Positions 1 through 11,413 of a stretch of DNA of 64,000 bases are shown here, piece after piece. How positions within the stretch are numbered: position 1 is the first letter of the stretch; each line of letters opens with the position of its first letter. The position numbers and the translations under genes are program-made. Source of the DNA: Zonotrichia leucophrys gambelii. Lineage: Eukaryota; Chordata; Aves; Passeriformes; Passerellidae. Location of the stretch: contig NC_088172.1 of NCBI RefSeq assembly GCF_028769735.1, positions 34,816,897 to 34,880,896 on the forward strand. Direction: 5' to 3'. The notes under the pieces are model-generated. The model saw only the letters and a list, made by a program, of their open reading frames with translations. It did not search any database and was not told the origin of the DNA.

Positions 1-1745
1 CAAAATAATCCACTAAAATCTAATCATTGGGTAAATAAACAAACACAAATCAAACAGGAAAGAAGAGAAATCTTAAGACTGAAAAAATAAACATTTCACC
101 AAAGGCAACTATTTGTCTATTTAAAGCACATAGACAATTTAATGTGGTAAAAAAAACAAATACAGAAGATTTACAGATTATTGCAAAAAAAAGAGGCTCT
201 CTAATGACAGTGGATTATTTTCTTTCTGCATTCAAGGGTGCAAACCATATTTTTACTGAATATCCATTTGTTATTGCCCAATATCATGAACAAAAAAATT
301 TTTAAATTAATTGGGAAAAAATTTGTAATTGGAATATTATGAGTGGAAATAATGATTGTAAAAATGTTCCTTTTTTTCCCCTCCAAATAAATAATTTACT
401 TTCAATAATTTACAAATCAAAAATTGTAAATATTCATTGATGTCAGATGACTTATACCCATAAACAGTTGAAAACTGAAGAGTGAAACTCAAAAAACTCC
501 TTTTTTAAATTACTGAAATAAAGCTTTATGGTGGATTATATTATGCTTTTCCCAAAGAACCCAAGATATATGTATTTTCAATTATAATATTCAATGTATT
601 ATGTCAGTTTAACAAAGAAACAGTAAGCATTTTGTTGTTAAGAGATTCATGCATCTGGGAATGATAATACTGTTTAAGAGATAACAGAGATGCTGAGTAG
701 CTGATTAGATGTTATATTTATAATGTTGAATCTCTTTTTAATCATACAATTTACTTAATATAATCATGAATACCACTAAATTACTCTTAGGTGCAATGGC
801 ATCTATGAAGCTGCTGAAAGTGGGAACAAATTTTCATCACCTGCTCTTCATTCTGGTACCTCCTTTACCCTGCACAACTTTGATTTCTAACTAGCATTTA
901 TCACAGAGGTAATGTTTTCACTGCCATTCTGAACACAACCAGCACACTCAGATAGACCCCAATAATTATCTCTTTGACTGGGGAACTGCAATATTTCTTA
1001 TGTGTCTTGTCACCTGAGAATGGATTAAGGCTCTCCAGAGATCTTCCCAGCTGATGGTTACTCACAAGGACCAAACCCCACACTGCTTCAGCAGCATCAA
1101 CTCTTCTTGCTGAAAAGAAGGATCTTGTGTTGATCCTAAACTCACTTGTTAAGCATCCCCAGGGTCTGGAGACTCTTCTCTATGTGAAGGAATCCCATTC
1201 CATCAGAACCAGCACCAACACCAACTTGCAAAACTGCCTTGTGAAATCAAGCAGTGCCTTCAATCCTTTACATAACTCATTTTTCTGTAAAAACTATTGT
1301 GTTATGTTTGTCAGATCCCAGATTCCTTTGTGTGCATACCACCTTCCAAGACTGGAAACTGTTAAGCCATATTCACTTGAGCACCTATTTCAATGCTGGC
1401 AAGATCCCCGAAATGGAGAGGTGAGTTCTGTGTTTGGAGATACAGCTGACAGATATCTGACTGAGTTGTGTTTGTGGCTTTGATTTGTGTACCAGATTTT
1501 TGAAGTCAGGTGATCTTTCAGGAGGACATGGCGTGAAATAATTTGCATATGACCAATATATATGTAGGAAAATATATGCGGTATGGAGACTCACTCTAAG
1601 TAGAAAAATAACAAAAATTGTTTATGGTATCCTAAAAAAGCCCAGACACCAAGCATGCAAATTAAAGAAAGCAGCCAACGTAAACTACTGATATTCTATC
1701 TCTCCCCATGTAACAGTTGAGTGTATGTCTAGAATAAAGTATGCA
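1..1745. other. AT-rich DNA, no gene or repeat recognised
   Basis: I find no recognisable gene, LTR or CR1 sequence here. The first 800 bases are strongly A+T rich with short A and T runs. The reading frames in this part are short (up to 118 codons at 1127-1483) and show no domain, signal peptide or repeat that I recognise. It reads as neutral intergenic or intronic sequence. Confidence 0.6.
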
Positions 1746-1749
1746 GGGC

Positions 1750-2200
1750 CTCACAGTATTAGAAAAAATCTTGACACATTGGAGGAAATTCAAGGAAAAG
1801 CAACATAAATTATTGAGGGGCTGAAAGGATTGACTTACGGTGAAAGATTAAAAGAAATAAATATGTATAACTTGCTAAGCAATGACTGGAGGGGGAAAGG
1901 GGGAAGGGAGATGTTAACTGTCTACGTACATTTAAAGGCTATAAACACCAAGGACAGAAAGAAATTATTTAAGGAGGTCTTAGTGTATAGCCAAGTTTAA
2001 ATCAGACCAACTAGAAATTAATGTTGGTAAAATTAAACCGGAAAAACATCTGAAACAATATACTCTGTTATAAAGTAGAAGAATTCTAAGAGAGATGTAT
2101 TTGTTCAGAAGTGTTAGCAACCTTCCTATTGGCCAGAGTATGAGACAAAGGCATTCAAATCCCTATTTTTCCAGAAACAGAAATTCAAGTTTTCCAAATT
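1750..2200 (+). mobile_element. Old CR1-like LINE fragment
   Basis: The order of words follows the 3' part of avian CR1 on the plus strand: a segment like 'cacattggaggaaattcaagg' followed by 'ttgaggggctgaaagg', then a tract ending near 'tttaaaggctataaacacc', matching the CR1 region that encodes the last RT-associated residues and the start of the 3' UTR. Divergence is high and the second half (after about 1960) is only loosely CR1-like. The CR1 3' terminal motif is not visible, so the 3' boundary is uncertain. It could belong to an older CR1/L3 group rather than to a recent bird CR1 family. Confidence 0.5.
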
Positions 2201-2426
2201 CCCAGTGAGTTTTTACACAGGTGGTACTAGATTTGTACTGGTCTCTCTCTATCCTCTTAGTTGTCTCATGAATTTTGAATGTTCTTCTGAATCAGAACAA
2301 AAGTAAATTTTGAAATATTTGTAGAGAGGGAATGTTGCTGTGTTGTTTTGTTTTGCTCTTTTTACAAAATTAATTTGTTTTCTGTCTAGGCCTGCACTAG
2401 ATAATTTACCATAGGAAATATACTTG

Positions 2427-2502
2427 CACTTACAAGATGTTTTGGACTTTCATGGGCAGGTTTTGGTACCTGCCCATGAAAATCCAATACACCTTGTAAG
2501 TG
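2427..2502. repeat. Near-perfect inverted repeat (34-bp arms, 8-bp loop)
   Basis: The left arm at 2427-2460 and the right arm at 2469-2502 are reverse complements at 31 of 34 positions, with an 8-base spacer TTTTGGTA. Transcribed RNA would fold into a hairpin of about 76 nt. The left arm contains the apparent 5' start of the ERVL-like LTR at 2438 plus 11 bases of flanking DNA, so the right arm looks like an inverted copy of the LTR/flank junction. Confidence 0.9.
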
Positions 2503-3585
2503 TGAGCTGACTGTAAGGGTGAGCTAAGGGAGTGGCTCAAGAAGATGGCAGAAGCATTCCCCTTTTCCAACAGAACCAATCCCAGGAGACATCAAGACAG
2601 ATATGCCACTGACCAAGGCTGGGCCAAGTAAAAATGATGGCAATGCCTCTGTGATAATATATAAGAAGGAAAAAAGTATTGTGCAAATGAAACTGCACCC
2701 AGGGAAGAGTGGGGTGAAAATATGTGAAAGGAACAACTATGCAGACACAGTGAAGAAGGAGCAGGGGAGTGTTCCAGGCACTGGGGCAAAGATTTCCCTA
2801 CAGCCCATGGTGAAGACCATGGTGAAGCAGCTGTCCCCCTACAGTCCATGGAGGTCCACAGAACTGAAGAGATCTGCCTCAGCTTGTGCAAGATCCCACC
2901 CCAGAGCAGGTAGATGCCTGAGAGGAGTTTGTGAACCTCTGGTAGGCTTGTGCTGGAGAGGGACAGAGATCTACAGATTCATGGAGAGAGGAGCCCTCAC
3001 TGGAGCAGGTTTCCTGGTAGGACTTGTGTAGCATCCCATGAACATCCCCTGCATTTTTAGACTTGTGATGCTGTGGGGTCCTACACTAGAGCAGCCTGTT
3101 CTTGAAGGACTGCACACTGTGGAAGAGTGACCCACAGTGGAGATATTTGTGGAGAACTGTTGCCTGAGGGATGAAATCACATTAGAGAAATTCATGGAAA
3201 ATTGTCTTGCCCTGGAAGGACCCTGTGCTGGAGCAGGGGAAGGACTGCTCTCCCTGCTCTGTGGCAATGTGTGACGAACTGGTAGCCCCCATTCCCTGTC
3301 TCCCTGAGGTGCTGGGGGAGGAGACAGAGCCGGGAAGGAGGGAGGGGTGAGGGGAAAGTGTTTTTAAGGTCTTATTTTACTTCTCATTATCCTGCTCTGA
3401 TTCTGTTAATGAATTCAATTAATATCTTTAATTTGAGTTTGTTTTTCCTGTGATTTGCTGAGTGATCTCTCTGTCCTTAACTCATGAACCCACTGTTATA
3501 TTTTCTCTGCCCTGTCCAGCTGAGGAGTAGATTGAGAGAGGAACTTTGTGGGTGCCTGACATCTAGTCAGGGTGAACCCACTATG
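2438..3585 (+). mobile_element. ERVL-type solo LTR, plus strand
   Basis: The sequence follows an avian ERVL-like LTR that I recognise from repeated internal phrases. These include several degenerate copies of 'cactggagcag' with 'gaaggactgcac' (2960-3250), the 'cccattccctgtctccctg' block near 3290, a purine-rich GGGAGGAG stretch, and the 3' end 'ctctgccctgtccagctgag' with 'gggtgaaccca' at 3571-3580. The 5' end is taken as TG at 2438, just inside the inverted repeat. No internal retroviral genes flank it, so it is a solo LTR. CpG loss and many mismatches indicate an old insertion. A clear target duplication was not found, and the 3' boundary is uncertain by about 10 bases. The open frame at 2603-3031 is a by-product of this LTR. 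Confidence 0.75.
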
Positions 3586-3600
3586 GCCTTTTAAAAGGAC

Positions 3601-4169
3601 TGTAGTGGGTTGGCCTCGGTGGACACCAGATTTCCACCAAGCCACTCCACCATTCTGCTTCCCAGGTAGATAGGGGAGAGAAAATAAGATGGAAAACAAC
3701 TTTTAGGCTGAGATAAGGCAGTTTACTAAAGAAAAAGAGAAAGTTTGTAAGTGCATGAGCAAAGAGAATGAAAAAAGATTTATTTTCTACTTTCAGTCAG
3801 CGAGATGTTCAGCCACTTCTCAGGTAGCAGGGCTTCAACATGTACAGTTGTTGCTCCAGAAGGCGAACACATAAGAAATGCCTCACTTCCTCCTCCTTTT
3901 CTTAGTTTTTATATCTGGGCTGACATCACATGATACGGAATAGTCCTCTGCTAAGTTTAGGTCAGCTGGGCTGGTTGTGTCCCCTTACCAGAATCTTGTC
4001 TACCCCCAGCTCTCTAGCTGAGAGACAGAACTGATGCTGTGCCAGCTCTGCTCATCAGCAACCAAAAACCGCTGGTGTGTTACAAACACCTTTCCAGCTA
4101 ACAACGCAAAGCACAGCACTTGAGGGCTGCTGTGAGGAAATAAACTCTATCTCAGCCAGACCCAATACA
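3601..4169 (-). mobile_element. Solo LTR of an avian ERV, minus strand
   Basis: Read on the minus strand, the element starts TGTATTGGGTCTGGCTGAGA at 4169 and ends CCAACCCACTACA at 3601, giving TG..CA termini over 569 bp. Internal landmarks in the family order are 'ggcacagcatca', 'ggggacacaaccagcccagctgacc', a TATA-like ATATAAAAAC (plus 3906-3913), a 'gccctgctacctgagaagtggctgaaca' block and an AATAAA on the minus strand (plus 3779-3784), then 'ccttatctcagcc'. The promoter-to-polyadenylation order fits a U3-R-U5 layout. No internal genes are attached, and the flanks show no obvious target duplication. It lies 15 bp from the 3' end of the preceding LTR in the opposite orientation. Confidence 0.8.
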
Positions 4170-4397
4170 CCAGCAAGGGGATGAAATGATCTAATAAGCT
4201 TATTTCATCTGTAATACCTATATTTATGTGACATTTTTTTTCAGGAAAACAAAGGCTTCACACTCAGACAATGATCAAAAAGCTCACAAAATAAAGTACA
4301 GGGAGAGAATGCCAAAATAACCTTACAATATCAAACTTTCAAGCACTTGCTTTTGTGTTTCTTCTGCTCTTCCTTGAAAAAGGCTCTGAAGTCCTTT

Positions 4398-4417
4398 AAA
4401 ATGTAGGCCTACATTTT
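4398..4417. repeat. 20-bp perfect palindrome
   Basis: AAAATGTAGG is followed directly by its reverse complement CCTACATTTT. It is followed by two imperfect copies of 'ttttgtaaatcac' between about 4413 and 4448. It sits in unassigned sequence between an LTR and a CR1 copy. It may be chance in AT-rich DNA. Confidence 0.7.
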
Positions 4418-4461
4418 TGTAAATCACATTATTTTTGTAAATCACAAAAATTCATCATGTA

Positions 4462-5240
4462 GTCATAGATTTGTTTAGGTTGGAAAAGACATTTAAGATA
4501 GAGTTTGAGAATAGCACAGCACCACCAAGTCCACCACAAAACCATGTCCCTAAGCAGCACATCTACACATCTTTTATACTCTTCCAGGGATGATGATTCA
4601 ACCATTTCCCTGGAAAGCTAGTTCCAGTGCCTGACAACCTTCTCAGTAAAGAAATTTTTCCAAATAACCACAGCAAACAGTCCTACTATTAAATACTGAG
4701 ACAAAGATGAAATTAAGCACCTCAGTCTTTTCCTCAGCCTTGGTTACTACATTTCCCTCCACATCCAATATAGGATGGGGATTTTCCTTGGCCTTCTTTT
4801 TCTTGCAAATGTATTTAAAGAAATACATTTTACTGTCTTTTAGAGCACTAACCAGATTAAAGTCTTGCTGGGGTTTGGCCCTTCTAACTGTCTCGTCCCA
4901 TAATCTCATGATATCCCTGTAGTCCTGAGTTTCCTGCCCTTTCTTTCAAAGATCACAAACTCACGTTTTTTCCCTGAGTTCCAGCCAAAGCCCTCTGTTC
5001 AACCAGCCTGGTCTTATTCCCTGTTAGCTCATCTCTTGGCCTGTGGGCACAGCCTGCTCCTGTACCTCTAAAATTTCCTTCTGTAAACCCCTCCAGCCTT
5101 CCTGGATCCTTTGTCCTTCAGCACTGCCTCCCAAGGGACTCCCTCCACTGTCTCCTAAAGAGACCAAAGTCTGCCCTCTGGAAGTTCAAGGTGGTGGGAC
5201 CCACTGAGGGGTCCCCCTTATGCTGTTAGGGTCCCTGAAA
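4462..5240 (-). mobile_element. CR1 LINE, minus strand, RT region deleted
   Basis: Bases 4462-4680 are the CR1 3' UTR and end on the minus strand, with 'ggttggaaaagacatttaaga', 'gtccaccacaaaaccatgtcc' and 'cagggatgatgattcaaccat' in consensus order. Bases 4690-5210 are CR1 ORF2 between the endonuclease and the reverse transcriptase: the minus-strand frame at 4643-4909 reads KENPHPILDVEGNVVTKAEE, a known CR1 linker pattern, continuing to FVSVFNS. The frame then runs straight into the 3' UTR, so roughly the whole RT domain is missing. Stops and frame changes upstream show it is dead. A single copy with an internal deletion is simplest, but two independent 5'-truncated insertions are possible. 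Confidence 0.85.
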
Positions 5241-6327
5241 AATTCAAATTGCCCTCCAAAACAGTAGGACTGCCCAGTGAAGGATCCCTACAATGGAATG
5301 CTGTCAGACTGAACAAGCACGAGGGTCTTGACTTTCCTGGGAGCTGACAGACAAGTCAAACACTAAGGAAATCTCCCTGCAGTAAGGATTGAGAAAAACC
5401 TCACCCTTTCACATGATATATGTATTTTTAAAATTCCATTTCTAGATATTGAAGAACAGACAGAGTCATATAGATATAGATAGATACATATAATGAGATC
5501 AACATTGAAGTAAGTATTTGGGTCACTGAAAGAAAGCTCTGGGAAAAATGGCTTGGATATTAACTTCAGGTTTTTGGGGTTTTGGTTGTTTTTTTTTTTT
5601 TTTTGTTTTAATACAGATAGGTTGTCTGCTAGCTTGGAAACCTGAAATAACAATTTCTAGTAATAGTGCATCATTCATCACATAATTTCTTTAGACCATG
5701 AATTTCAGGAACTGCTGATGGAGAGTTTATTTTCAAACAGTATTAATGGCCTCTATTATTTTTGCTTACTAAAGTGAATTACTGCAAAATAATAGGTGTG
5801 ACTTGTCCAGGACTCTCTCTGAAAATATTTAAAGGAGCTCTTTCCTGTGTTCTTTTTCCACCAGCTAGCAAATACACGTTAGTGATCCTCCTACCCATGT
5901 GCCCCAAACCGCAAAGGTAAATGGAAGGAGTCCCAATTTTAACCTGAAGGCATATACCACTGTTTTACCAGCAAAAAATTTGTATTGAACCTGCCAGTGT
6001 AGTGAATGTCTATGTAAGCATAAAAACAGGAGAAAAGATGCTATTTAGGTGATATTCCATATGTATGAAAGAGTTCTGAATGTCCAGGGCAATCCTGAAT
6101 AGCAGGATGTTATGGCTTAATCTAGTAAACCTCAAGCCATATATTAAACTCTGCCGGTGTGGCAGACGTATCAATTACTACAAAGTTATTCTTAGCATGT
6201 CCAAGGGGCAGGCCAGGAGATGTGTCAGAGGGGTCAGCTGTTGGTAAGTACTTCAAGCTATTCTAACATTGGAATAAAACTTAAAAGGGCATCTTCTATG
6301 AAGAACAGTCAATTTTGTATGGGAGAG
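5241..6327. other. No gene recognised; poly-T tract at 5588-5606
   Basis: Unassigned AT-rich sequence. A T-rich run lies at 5588-5606 and an ATAG-rich patch near 5467-5490. Nothing here matches a repeat family or domain that I know. The reading frame at 5363-5653 on the minus strand translates to low-complexity K/N-rich sequence across the poly-T tract. Confidence 0.55.
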
Positions 6328-6870
6328 TGTTGTGACTTAACCCTGCCTGGCAGTTTGCTCACTCCTCCCAAGAGGGAAGTGGGAGAGAATCAGAGGTGAA
6401 AAGGGGGAAAAACTCATGGGTTGAGATAAAGACAATTCAACTATCAAAGCAGAAGTTTGCATATGCAAACAAGGCAAAATAAGGAATTCATTCATCTCTT
6501 CCCATTGTTAGGTGTTTAGCTATCTCTGAGAAAGCAGGGCTTCATCGTGTGTAAAGCATACTTGGGAAGACAGACAGCATATGCAAAACTCCCAAATGCC
6601 TCCTTCCTCACTCTTTCACAGTGCCTTTATTGCTGAGAATGATGGAAGAATATCTCTTGGGTCAGTTGGGGTCAGCTTTGCCAGCTGTGACCCTCCCAGC
6701 TTCTTGTGCACCCCCAGCCTCCTGACTGGCCAGGCAGTGTGAGGCAGAGAAGTCCTTGACCCTGTGTGAGCACCGTTCAGCACTAGCTGAACATCCCTGG
6801 GTTATCAACACTTTCCAGCACAAATCCAAAACACAGTCCCATGGCAGCTGATGTGAAGAAAATGAGCAGC
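6328..6870 (-). mobile_element. Solo LTR (ERV), minus strand, 5' end truncated
   Basis: On the plus strand the element begins at 6328 with TGTTGTGACTTAACCCTGCC (the reverse complement of the LTR 3' end). It continues with 'gtgggagagaatcagagg', 'aaaactcatgggttgagat', 'ttcattcatctcttccca', 'gagaaagcagggcttcat', 'cttgggaagacagaca', 'gggtcagttggggtcagct' and 'cagcttcttgtgcaccccc', the usual order for this avian LTR family. The far end fades near 'gcagctgatgtgaagaaaat' at about 6850 without a clear TG/CA terminus. It belongs to the same broad LTR group as those at 11898-12470, 28951-29771 and 37678-38407. Confidence 0.8.
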
Positions 6871-6894
6871 ACAGAGAGAAAAGAAGCTCACAGC

Positions 6895-7095
6895 TCTGAC
6901 TTGCTATAGGTAAGAAATTCTTCACCACAATGGTAGCCAACTTTTGGAGCAAGTTGCCCAGAGACATAATGAAGGTTTCAGAAAGTCCTGAATGAGTTAG
7001 TCTGATCCCATAGCAGACCTTACTTTGAGCAAGAAGTTGGGCTAGAGAACAACTCCTGTCCTTTCCATGCTGAATTATCCTGTGGTTTTGTAGGG
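6895..7095 (+). mobile_element. CR1 LINE 3' end, plus strand
   Basis: The sequence follows the CR1 3' UTR: 'aggtaagaaattcttcacc', 'ggagcaagttgcccagaga', 'aatgaaggtttcagaaagtcc' and a degenerate terminus 'catgctgaattatcctgtgg' at about 7065-7085. It abuts the truncated end of the LTR at 6328-6870, so the boundary between the two elements near 6870-6895 is approximate. It is strongly 5'-truncated and non-coding. The minus-strand frame at 6662-7141 crosses both elements and is not a gene. Confidence 0.75.
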
Positions 7096-8324
7096 GTGGC
7101 TGAATTTTGCAGCCCAAGAAATGTGAGCCCAAGAGCTTCATCTCCCCACATTCAGCCTAACAAGGCTCAACATGTGCTCCCAGTAGACACAGAGACAGAA
7201 GTAAACAACACACATATAAATATACACATGGCCAGCCACACAGATCAACACAGACAGAAGCACAAACAATATTCAATATTCATGCAAACACAAAAAGTAC
7301 CAACAGTCTCATGCTGTTCTCGTCTCTGTCTGATCAGGATAAAAGTCCATTAGTGGAAAATTTATTGGCATATATAGACATATATACAGTGTGGATCCCT
7401 ACAGGAGTTGGCTTTGGACAATGTTTATTTTGTGAGTCAGTAGCCTGAAAGTTTGAACATTTCCCTAGTGATATTTTGCATCTAAACTACAACATGATCA
7501 AAATGCAATAGAAAACCATGTACTTGAATGTTGGATCCAAAAATCCGCATTAGTGAGCTGGGATTTGAACATATAAAGAGGTAGAATTTAAGCATTAAGC
7601 CTTCTAGGAGAAAGTAAAGAACGAAAAACCACACGACAATAAAATAAACCCATTTTCTTATCCTGAATATTGCCTTAGGAGGAGTGAAAGATAGCACAGG
7701 TTCAGGGTACTTGTATCCTTTACATTTTGCCTCATTTTTAACACTTGAACCTGAGTGGTGTTTTACTCTTTTTCTTACTTGAAAGTTTCTTCAGCAAACA
7801 TCCACATTGCGTTGTAGTCACTTCTGAATTCTGATGCATTTATTTAGCTTTCAAAGCAAATTTGGATCTATTCCAGATAGTTACTGAACAGCTTCAATTC
7901 ATGAAGGAATTTTCCTTTAAAGTATATCAAGATGCATCTTTAAAAGATTGCTCTACATTCAAAACACTCTGGTGAGTAGATTCCATACTCCTTATGAATC
8001 AATGCTGCTAATTATTGCAGTTTTCTCTCAAGTCTTATAATAGTTGGTAATGACTTTAAAGATATTATTCTGGAGACAAACAACTGCATGATGCAACCTT
8101 CTATATTTTTCATGACTGAATTTTGAGACCGTGAAATTGTTTGTGGTTTAGCTTGAAAATGTCATTAGTAGGTAAATTACAAAAGGTTTGGAAAGGATAT
8201 ATGTGTGTGAAACTGTATAAATATATATCTGTGTTTGTTTGCATATTAAAATCCATGTTGTATTTCCATAGGTTATAAGAAGGATATACAACATGTCCAT
8301 ATATATTTAGCATATTCTAACATT
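7096..8324. other. No gene recognised
   Basis: Unassigned sequence. The first part (7140-7300) is rich in CACA and ACAGA words without a regular tandem unit. The remainder is AT-rich. No CR1 or LTR motif was found and the reading frames are short. Confidence 0.55.
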
Positions 8325-8625
8325 GGGTGGAAGCTGGCCTGTTCTCCTACGCAACTAGTGACAGTACAAGAAGAAACGGCCTCACCCTGCCCCAGGGGAG
8401 ATTCAGGATGGACATCAGGAGAAATTTCATCACAGAAGGGTTGTTAAACCTTGGAATGGACCTCCAGGGAGGCTGTGGAGTCACCATCCCTGGAGGTGTT
8501 AAGGAAATGACTCCCTATGGCACTCACAACACAAACATGACACAGTTTATTGACAAGGTAGTGGTCTTTCAGAGGTTGGACTCAATAATCTCAGAGGTCT
8601 CTTCCAACATAAATGATTCTGTGAT
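8325..8625 (+). mobile_element. CR1 LINE 3' end, plus strand
   Basis: A clear CR1 3' segment in consensus order: 'agtacaagaagaaacggcct', 'ctgccccaggggagattcag', 'gacatcaggagaaatttc', 'tggaatggacctccaggga', 'gtcaccatccctggaggtgt', 'ttggactcaataatctcaga' and the terminal 'cataaatgattctgtgatta' at about 8609-8628. Similarity is higher than for most copies in the window. The open frame across it (8327-8671) is a non-coding by-product of the 3' UTR. Confidence 0.9.
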
Positions 8626-11376
8626 TATATATCTGGGTCTTAAGATGTTAAAATTGATTAATGAGTTTTGAACCTTTTGATTTTTCATACCATAAATGCA
8701 GTAAATGTTTTCATAAAATATTACATTATGTTACAATTATGAAGTATTATTCATCCCTAAAAATCAACAGAGGCCTATTTCTTAGTTTCACAGAAGCCAT
8801 TTTACATTTCATGGCAATATAATGGTCCATTTGGTGGACACAACTTCTCTCTATTCTCATTTTCAGATCCCTTTAAAGTGCCACAGATGTATAATCTAGC
8901 CTTCATGTGGTCAGGAATCACAGCCAAAACTGTCATTACAAGAATCACTCTGCTGATCACTGTCTGGGACTAAACTATATTGCACGACTCTTAGGACAAA
9001 GAGAGAAGAGATATTCAATATAAGAATTGTAGAAGAAATCTTTAAAAAATGTAATTTCCATTGTTAGAAATTACTGGCAATATGAAAAAAAAAAAAAGCT
9101 GTATTAAATATTATTAAATATTGATAAATTTCTCAGCAGTAATACTGAAAGGCATAAAGGAACTTAGCAGTCAATAAGGAATATCTCATGGCTCTGAAGG
9201 CTTCCAGTCTAAAATCATGCTTAGGTAAGGAAGAAGGAATTGTATGCTCTTCCCAAGTGGCTGCTGAGAGGGACACTAAAGCAGGATGGTCACTGAGTTA
9301 CTGACTGCTACAGTCGCTAATGCAACAGGAAAAATACTTTAAATTCACTTGGATTTTGAGGGCAGCTGAGAAATTGCTAAAGTAGCACCCATTCAATACA
9401 TGGTTGATCAGGCTGAAGTGAAGATAACAATCACTCTAAGGCATTGACTAAAGCACCAGAAGTCAAAAGAGAAATTTCCTTTCAGAGAGGTTGTTTAGGA
9501 ATAAAGCTGGTTCTCCACCTTCTTTACAGACACACATTGCTAAAAGGAGATATTTCTGCATTCACAGCTTCACTGGTATTCCCTGCAGCAGGGTGTCCAT
9601 GCAGCAGTATTAGAAGCACAAGGCAAATGTCATAATTGCTTGATCAAAAAAACTGCTGAAATAGGCCAACAGAATTTAGCACCTTCCCATAGTAGGGAAT
9701 CCTACATTGACAGAGAACACCCCTTATGCTTGATGATGATTTAAGTAAATTTATATGCAGGAAAAATAAAGTCATGACCTGTCTTTTAATCTTTCATGTA
9801 GTTTCTCTACCATTCTCAGTCACACACCCAAGCCAAAAGAAATACAGTACCATCAAAATAATCAGCTCCAAAGTTTATGAGACACATTATTTCCTTTCTT
9901 CTAAGGATGTGACCTCTCTACCCTTAATCATCTTACTTATGAGCTCTCTTCTGTGAGTGATAGACTGCTGTTAACGCTGAAAACTGCAGCTGATAAAATC
10001 TCAGCAGAAGCAACAAACAACTTTTAAATCTCATGGTCTCCAGAATAAGCACCAAAGTCTAATAGGGTTGTTTTGGACTCCAACTGGTAAATGTGAGTTC
10101 ATAACATGGAGCACCAAAACTTTAAACACCTTTATTTATGTCTCAGTACTTCATAATGTTCCTACTTAGTAGCCAAATATCGCATTCTAAATCAACAATA
10201 CTCCTTACAGACTTTCTTTAAAAGACCTCTGCCTTTATATAGTTTTGTCTTTTCCTAGTCTAATCACACCAAGTTCACATCAGCTACTGACATTGTGATG
10301 TCTACGTCCTTCTGGTACATTTTCTTATTCCAAAATCTTAAATGAATCATTGTAATTCTACTATGCTAAGAAAAATCTGTAACAAGAGTTTGTCAGCCTA
10401 CTGCCAAGTTTATATTTTGGGGAGGTATTGAAGAAAACTTTCTTGATTATAGTAAGATAAATTCTCCAGACAACTTATGTTAATTTTTTTAATGGAACGG
10501 AAGTTTAGAACACAGTGATTATTAAAACAGGGAAACTCATCTGGCCTCTTATTAGATTAGATAAGGAAGCAATTTTGCTTAGAGCAACAAATTTGAAATC
10601 TCTTAATTTTCTTTCCCGTTCATGTGACTCCAGCAGTTTAGATAAAACAAGCAGTTAAAGCAGATGATGAGTATCAGATCGCAAGTTAATACAAAGTAAA
10701 TTGAATTCTGAAGTATCTCTTCTCTTTGCAACTTTGCTGCAGGTGCCAACTTTGTGAACTTTCTTATTTAGCAACATTGCAGAGGCCACAAAGTCAGTTA
10801 GAAGGAAATAAGTTTAAATAAATATCTTCCAGCTTAACAGATTTTCTGCCCCTAAAAATCCTGAAATACATTTCCGATTCACATATAGCTTGTAATTTAA
10901 ATTCACATTTTAAAATACTATTACCATTTTTCTTTCCCAACAGTTATATCCTACTTTTTATAATATGCATAGATACTCCAGTAAGTCTCCTGGTACAGAT
11001 GTCTCAATACAGCCTTCCTGTGTACAACCAAAAGGCTTCAATTGACATCTCTGCATTTCCAATGAGGTCCTCCTTAAGATCTGCACATCTGTGCTCAGAG
11101 CAGCTGGATTTGGGGTCATTCATAAGAGTTTGTGCAAAGTCAATTGGTAGGGGATCATAAGGCTGGTTTAACACTACTCTGGAAACTCAGTGGATTCATA
11201 TCTAGTGAAAAATTCAAATTAGCACGTGAATAACTCTTTTCAGGATTCACCAAAAACACTATTGGAAAGAGAGTAAAAAAATTAATAAAATGCTCAAGAT
11301 ACAATATTTATCAATTAGAGGGTCATTCATGAGTTAGGAAAAGCTCTGAAACTGACTCAGGTGGGATTTGGGCATT

Positions 11377-11378
<2 letters not shown>
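8626..11378. other. No gene recognised
   Basis: About 2.7 kb of AT-rich unassigned DNA. It holds an A run at 9085-9097. I see no repeat-family motif, no splice-bounded frame that looks coding, and no RNA gene. Frames at 9444-9635 and 9726-9956 show no recognisable domains. Confidence 0.55.

Positions 11379-11411
<33 letters not shown>
11379..11411. repeat. (CA)n microsatellite
   Basis: About 16 uninterrupted CA units, flanked by 'gcattcc' and 'tggagatt'. A dinucleotide tract this long and pure is likely to vary in length between individuals. Confidence 0.97.

Positions 11412-11413
<2 letters not shown>

Noticed and set aside
2603..3031. 142-codon plus-strand frame, possible gene
   Set aside because: It lies inside an ERVL-like LTR and follows its non-coding sequence; no domain is visible.
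6662..7141. 159-codon minus-strand frame, the longest in the window
   Set aside because: It crosses an LTR and a CR1 3' end in unrelated frames; it is a chance frame.
8327..8671. 114-codon frame in good context
   Set aside because: It coincides with the CR1 3' UTR, which does not code for protein.
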